Below, one piece after another: positions 63,301 to 64,000 of a DNA stretch of 64,000 bases. The notes beneath the pieces were generated by a model, which was given only the letters and a program-made list of their open reading frames with translations, had not been told where the DNA came from and did no database searches. Made by a program: the position numbers and the translations under genes. Source of the stretch: Gammaproteobacteria bacterium (GTDB lineage: Bacteria; Pseudomonadota; Gammaproteobacteria; Pseudomonadales; Azotimanducaceae_A); NCBI GenBank assembly GCA_012960755.1, contig DUAT01000057.1, forward strand, positions 659,334 through 723,333, in the 5' to 3' direction. The number at the start of each line of letters is the position of its first letter. Position 1 is the stretch's first letter.

Positions 63301-64000
63301 ATGGAAAACCTATCGATAAACAGCGAACGACTCTGGCAATCCATCATGGAAATGGCCGAAATAGGTGCGACTGAAAAAGGCGGTTGCGCCAGGCTCGCGT
63401 TAACAGACCTGGACAAGCAGGCACGCGACCTTCTGGTTCAGTGGTGCAGAGAGGCTAAGTGCAAGATCGAAGTGGATGAAATGGGCAATATTTTCTCCAC
63501 ACGACCAGGAAAAGTAAAAAATCAGCCTGTGATGACAGGCAGCCATCTGGACACCCAGCCAACCGGTGGAAAATTCGATGGTGTTTATGGCGTCTTGTCC
63601 GGTCTGGAAGTTATTCGAACTCTAAACGACCACCAGATAGAAACCAGCCATCCGATCCAACTCGTTGTCTGGACTAACGAAGAAGGTTCGCGCTTTCAAC
63701 CAGCCATGGTTGGTTCGGGCGTTGTCGCCGGGGCCTTCGAACTCAATGATATATACGATTGCCGTGACGCTGACGGGCTAAGGTTTGTAGACGAACTCAG
63801 CAGAATTGATTACAAGGGCAATAAACCTGCGACCATCCCAAATGCCAGGGCTTATATTGAAGTGCATATTGAACAAGGTCCTATCCTCGAAGACGCAAAC
63901 GACCTGATTGGGGTAGTAACCCACCAGCAAGGGATACGCTGGTATACCGTCACGGTAACCGGAAAAGAGTCCCACGCAGGCACCACACCCATGCCGATCC
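63301..64000 (+). CDS. M20-type Zn-dependent amidohydrolase (allantoate / N-carbamoyl amino acid hydrolase), 3' truncated
   Basis: The frame is open from ATG 63301 (MENLSINSERLWQSIMEMAEIG) to the window end, 233 residues. TGSHLDTQPTGGKFDGVYGVLSGLEV, VVWTNEEGSRFQPAMVGSG and YIEVHIEQGPILE contain the metal-binding histidine, aspartate and glutamates of the HyuC/AllC group. Enzymes of this type remove carbamoyl or ureido groups from amino acids or purine intermediates. An in-frame ATG at 63172 gives a longer form, but the family similarity starts at 63301. The C-terminal part is outside the window. Confidence 0.88.
   Translation, partial: MENLSINSERLWQSIMEMAEIGATEKGGCARLALTDLDKQARDLLVQWCREAKCKIEVDEMGNIFSTRPGKVKNQPVMTGSHLDTQPTGGKFDGVYGVLSGLEVIRTLNDHQIETSHPIQLVVWTNEEGSRFQPAMVGSGVVAGAFELNDIYDCRDADGLRFVDELSRIDYKGNKPATIPNARAYIEVHIEQGPILEDANDLIGVVTHQQGIRWYTVTVTGKESHAGTTPMPI

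Overview
The window looks like chromosomal DNA from an aerobic gammaproteobacterium, probably marine and uncultured; no rRNA or other taxonomic marker is present, so this is an inference. The reasons are a complete E. coli-type 13-gene nuo operon with a fused nuoCD and the N7-type NuoG, an RND/membrane-fusion pump, a TonB receptor, NhaA and CPA2 antiporters, roughly balanced base composition and dense catabolic genes. No tRNA, rRNA, CRISPR array or phage module was seen.

The most unusual content is three genes that each carry an in-frame TGA exactly where the protein family has its redox cysteine: an AhpD/carboxymuconolactone-decarboxylase-like protein (CxxU, 342-890, minus), an ArsC-type reductase (1033-1380, plus) and a second AhpD-like protein (CxxU, 12826-13359, minus) that overlaps a cytochrome P450 gene by 4 nt. 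Both AhpD-like genes have a clear stem-loop just after the TGA, as expected of a bacterial SECIS element. A standard gene caller would split or miss all three. A 268-bp MITE-like element (1377-1644) with 29-bp inverted ends and a perfect 6-bp target duplication sits at the 3' end of arsC. Removing it in silico restores an arsC stop 4 nt before the next gene, so arsC, SDR, FlK-like thioesterase and 2-hydroxyacyl-CoA lyase probably formed one operon before the insertion.

Layout. 1-1.4 kb: end of an unknown gene, a cruciform repeat and two selenoprotein genes. 1.6-23.4 kb: catabolic and accessory genes, comprising three SDRs, an FlK-type thioesterase, a ThDP lyase, two MFS-superfamily transporters, two CurA-like reductases, an APH-type kinase, P450 plus AhpD-like selenoprotein, a TPR protein, TonB receptor, VOC protein, nitrilase-family hydrolase, MATE exporter, LLM oxidoreductase, alpha/beta hydrolase and an acyl-CoA-dehydrogenase-like protein. 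23.8-38.6 kb: nuoA-N, with a possible 30-codon ORF coupled to nuoA and a 16-bp tandem repeat between nuoCD and nuoE. 38.6-51.2 kb: two CBS proteins, a membrane protein, a VapBC-type toxin-antitoxin pair, a fatty-acid desaturase with a PhyH-type dioxygenase, a serine hydrolase, two crotonases, an S9 peptidase, a cytochrome c/PQQ-type dehydrogenase, a PPOX-fold protein and a SnoaL-like protein. 51.3-64 kb: NhaA, a CPA2 antiporter, two tandem Baeyer-Villiger-type monooxygenases, an SDR, an RND pump with its adaptor, and the start of an M20-type amidohydrolase cut by the window end.

Together the accessory genes suggest oxidation of hydrophobic, probably cyclic or branched (terpenoid- or steroid-like) substrates: hydroxylation (P450, PhyH, desaturase), alcohol/ketone conversion (SDRs), ring or ketone oxygen insertion (BVMOs), CoA-ester chemistry (crotonases, lyase, thioesterase) and uptake/export. 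Complex I reoxidises the NADH produced. The substrate is not identifiable from sequence alone.
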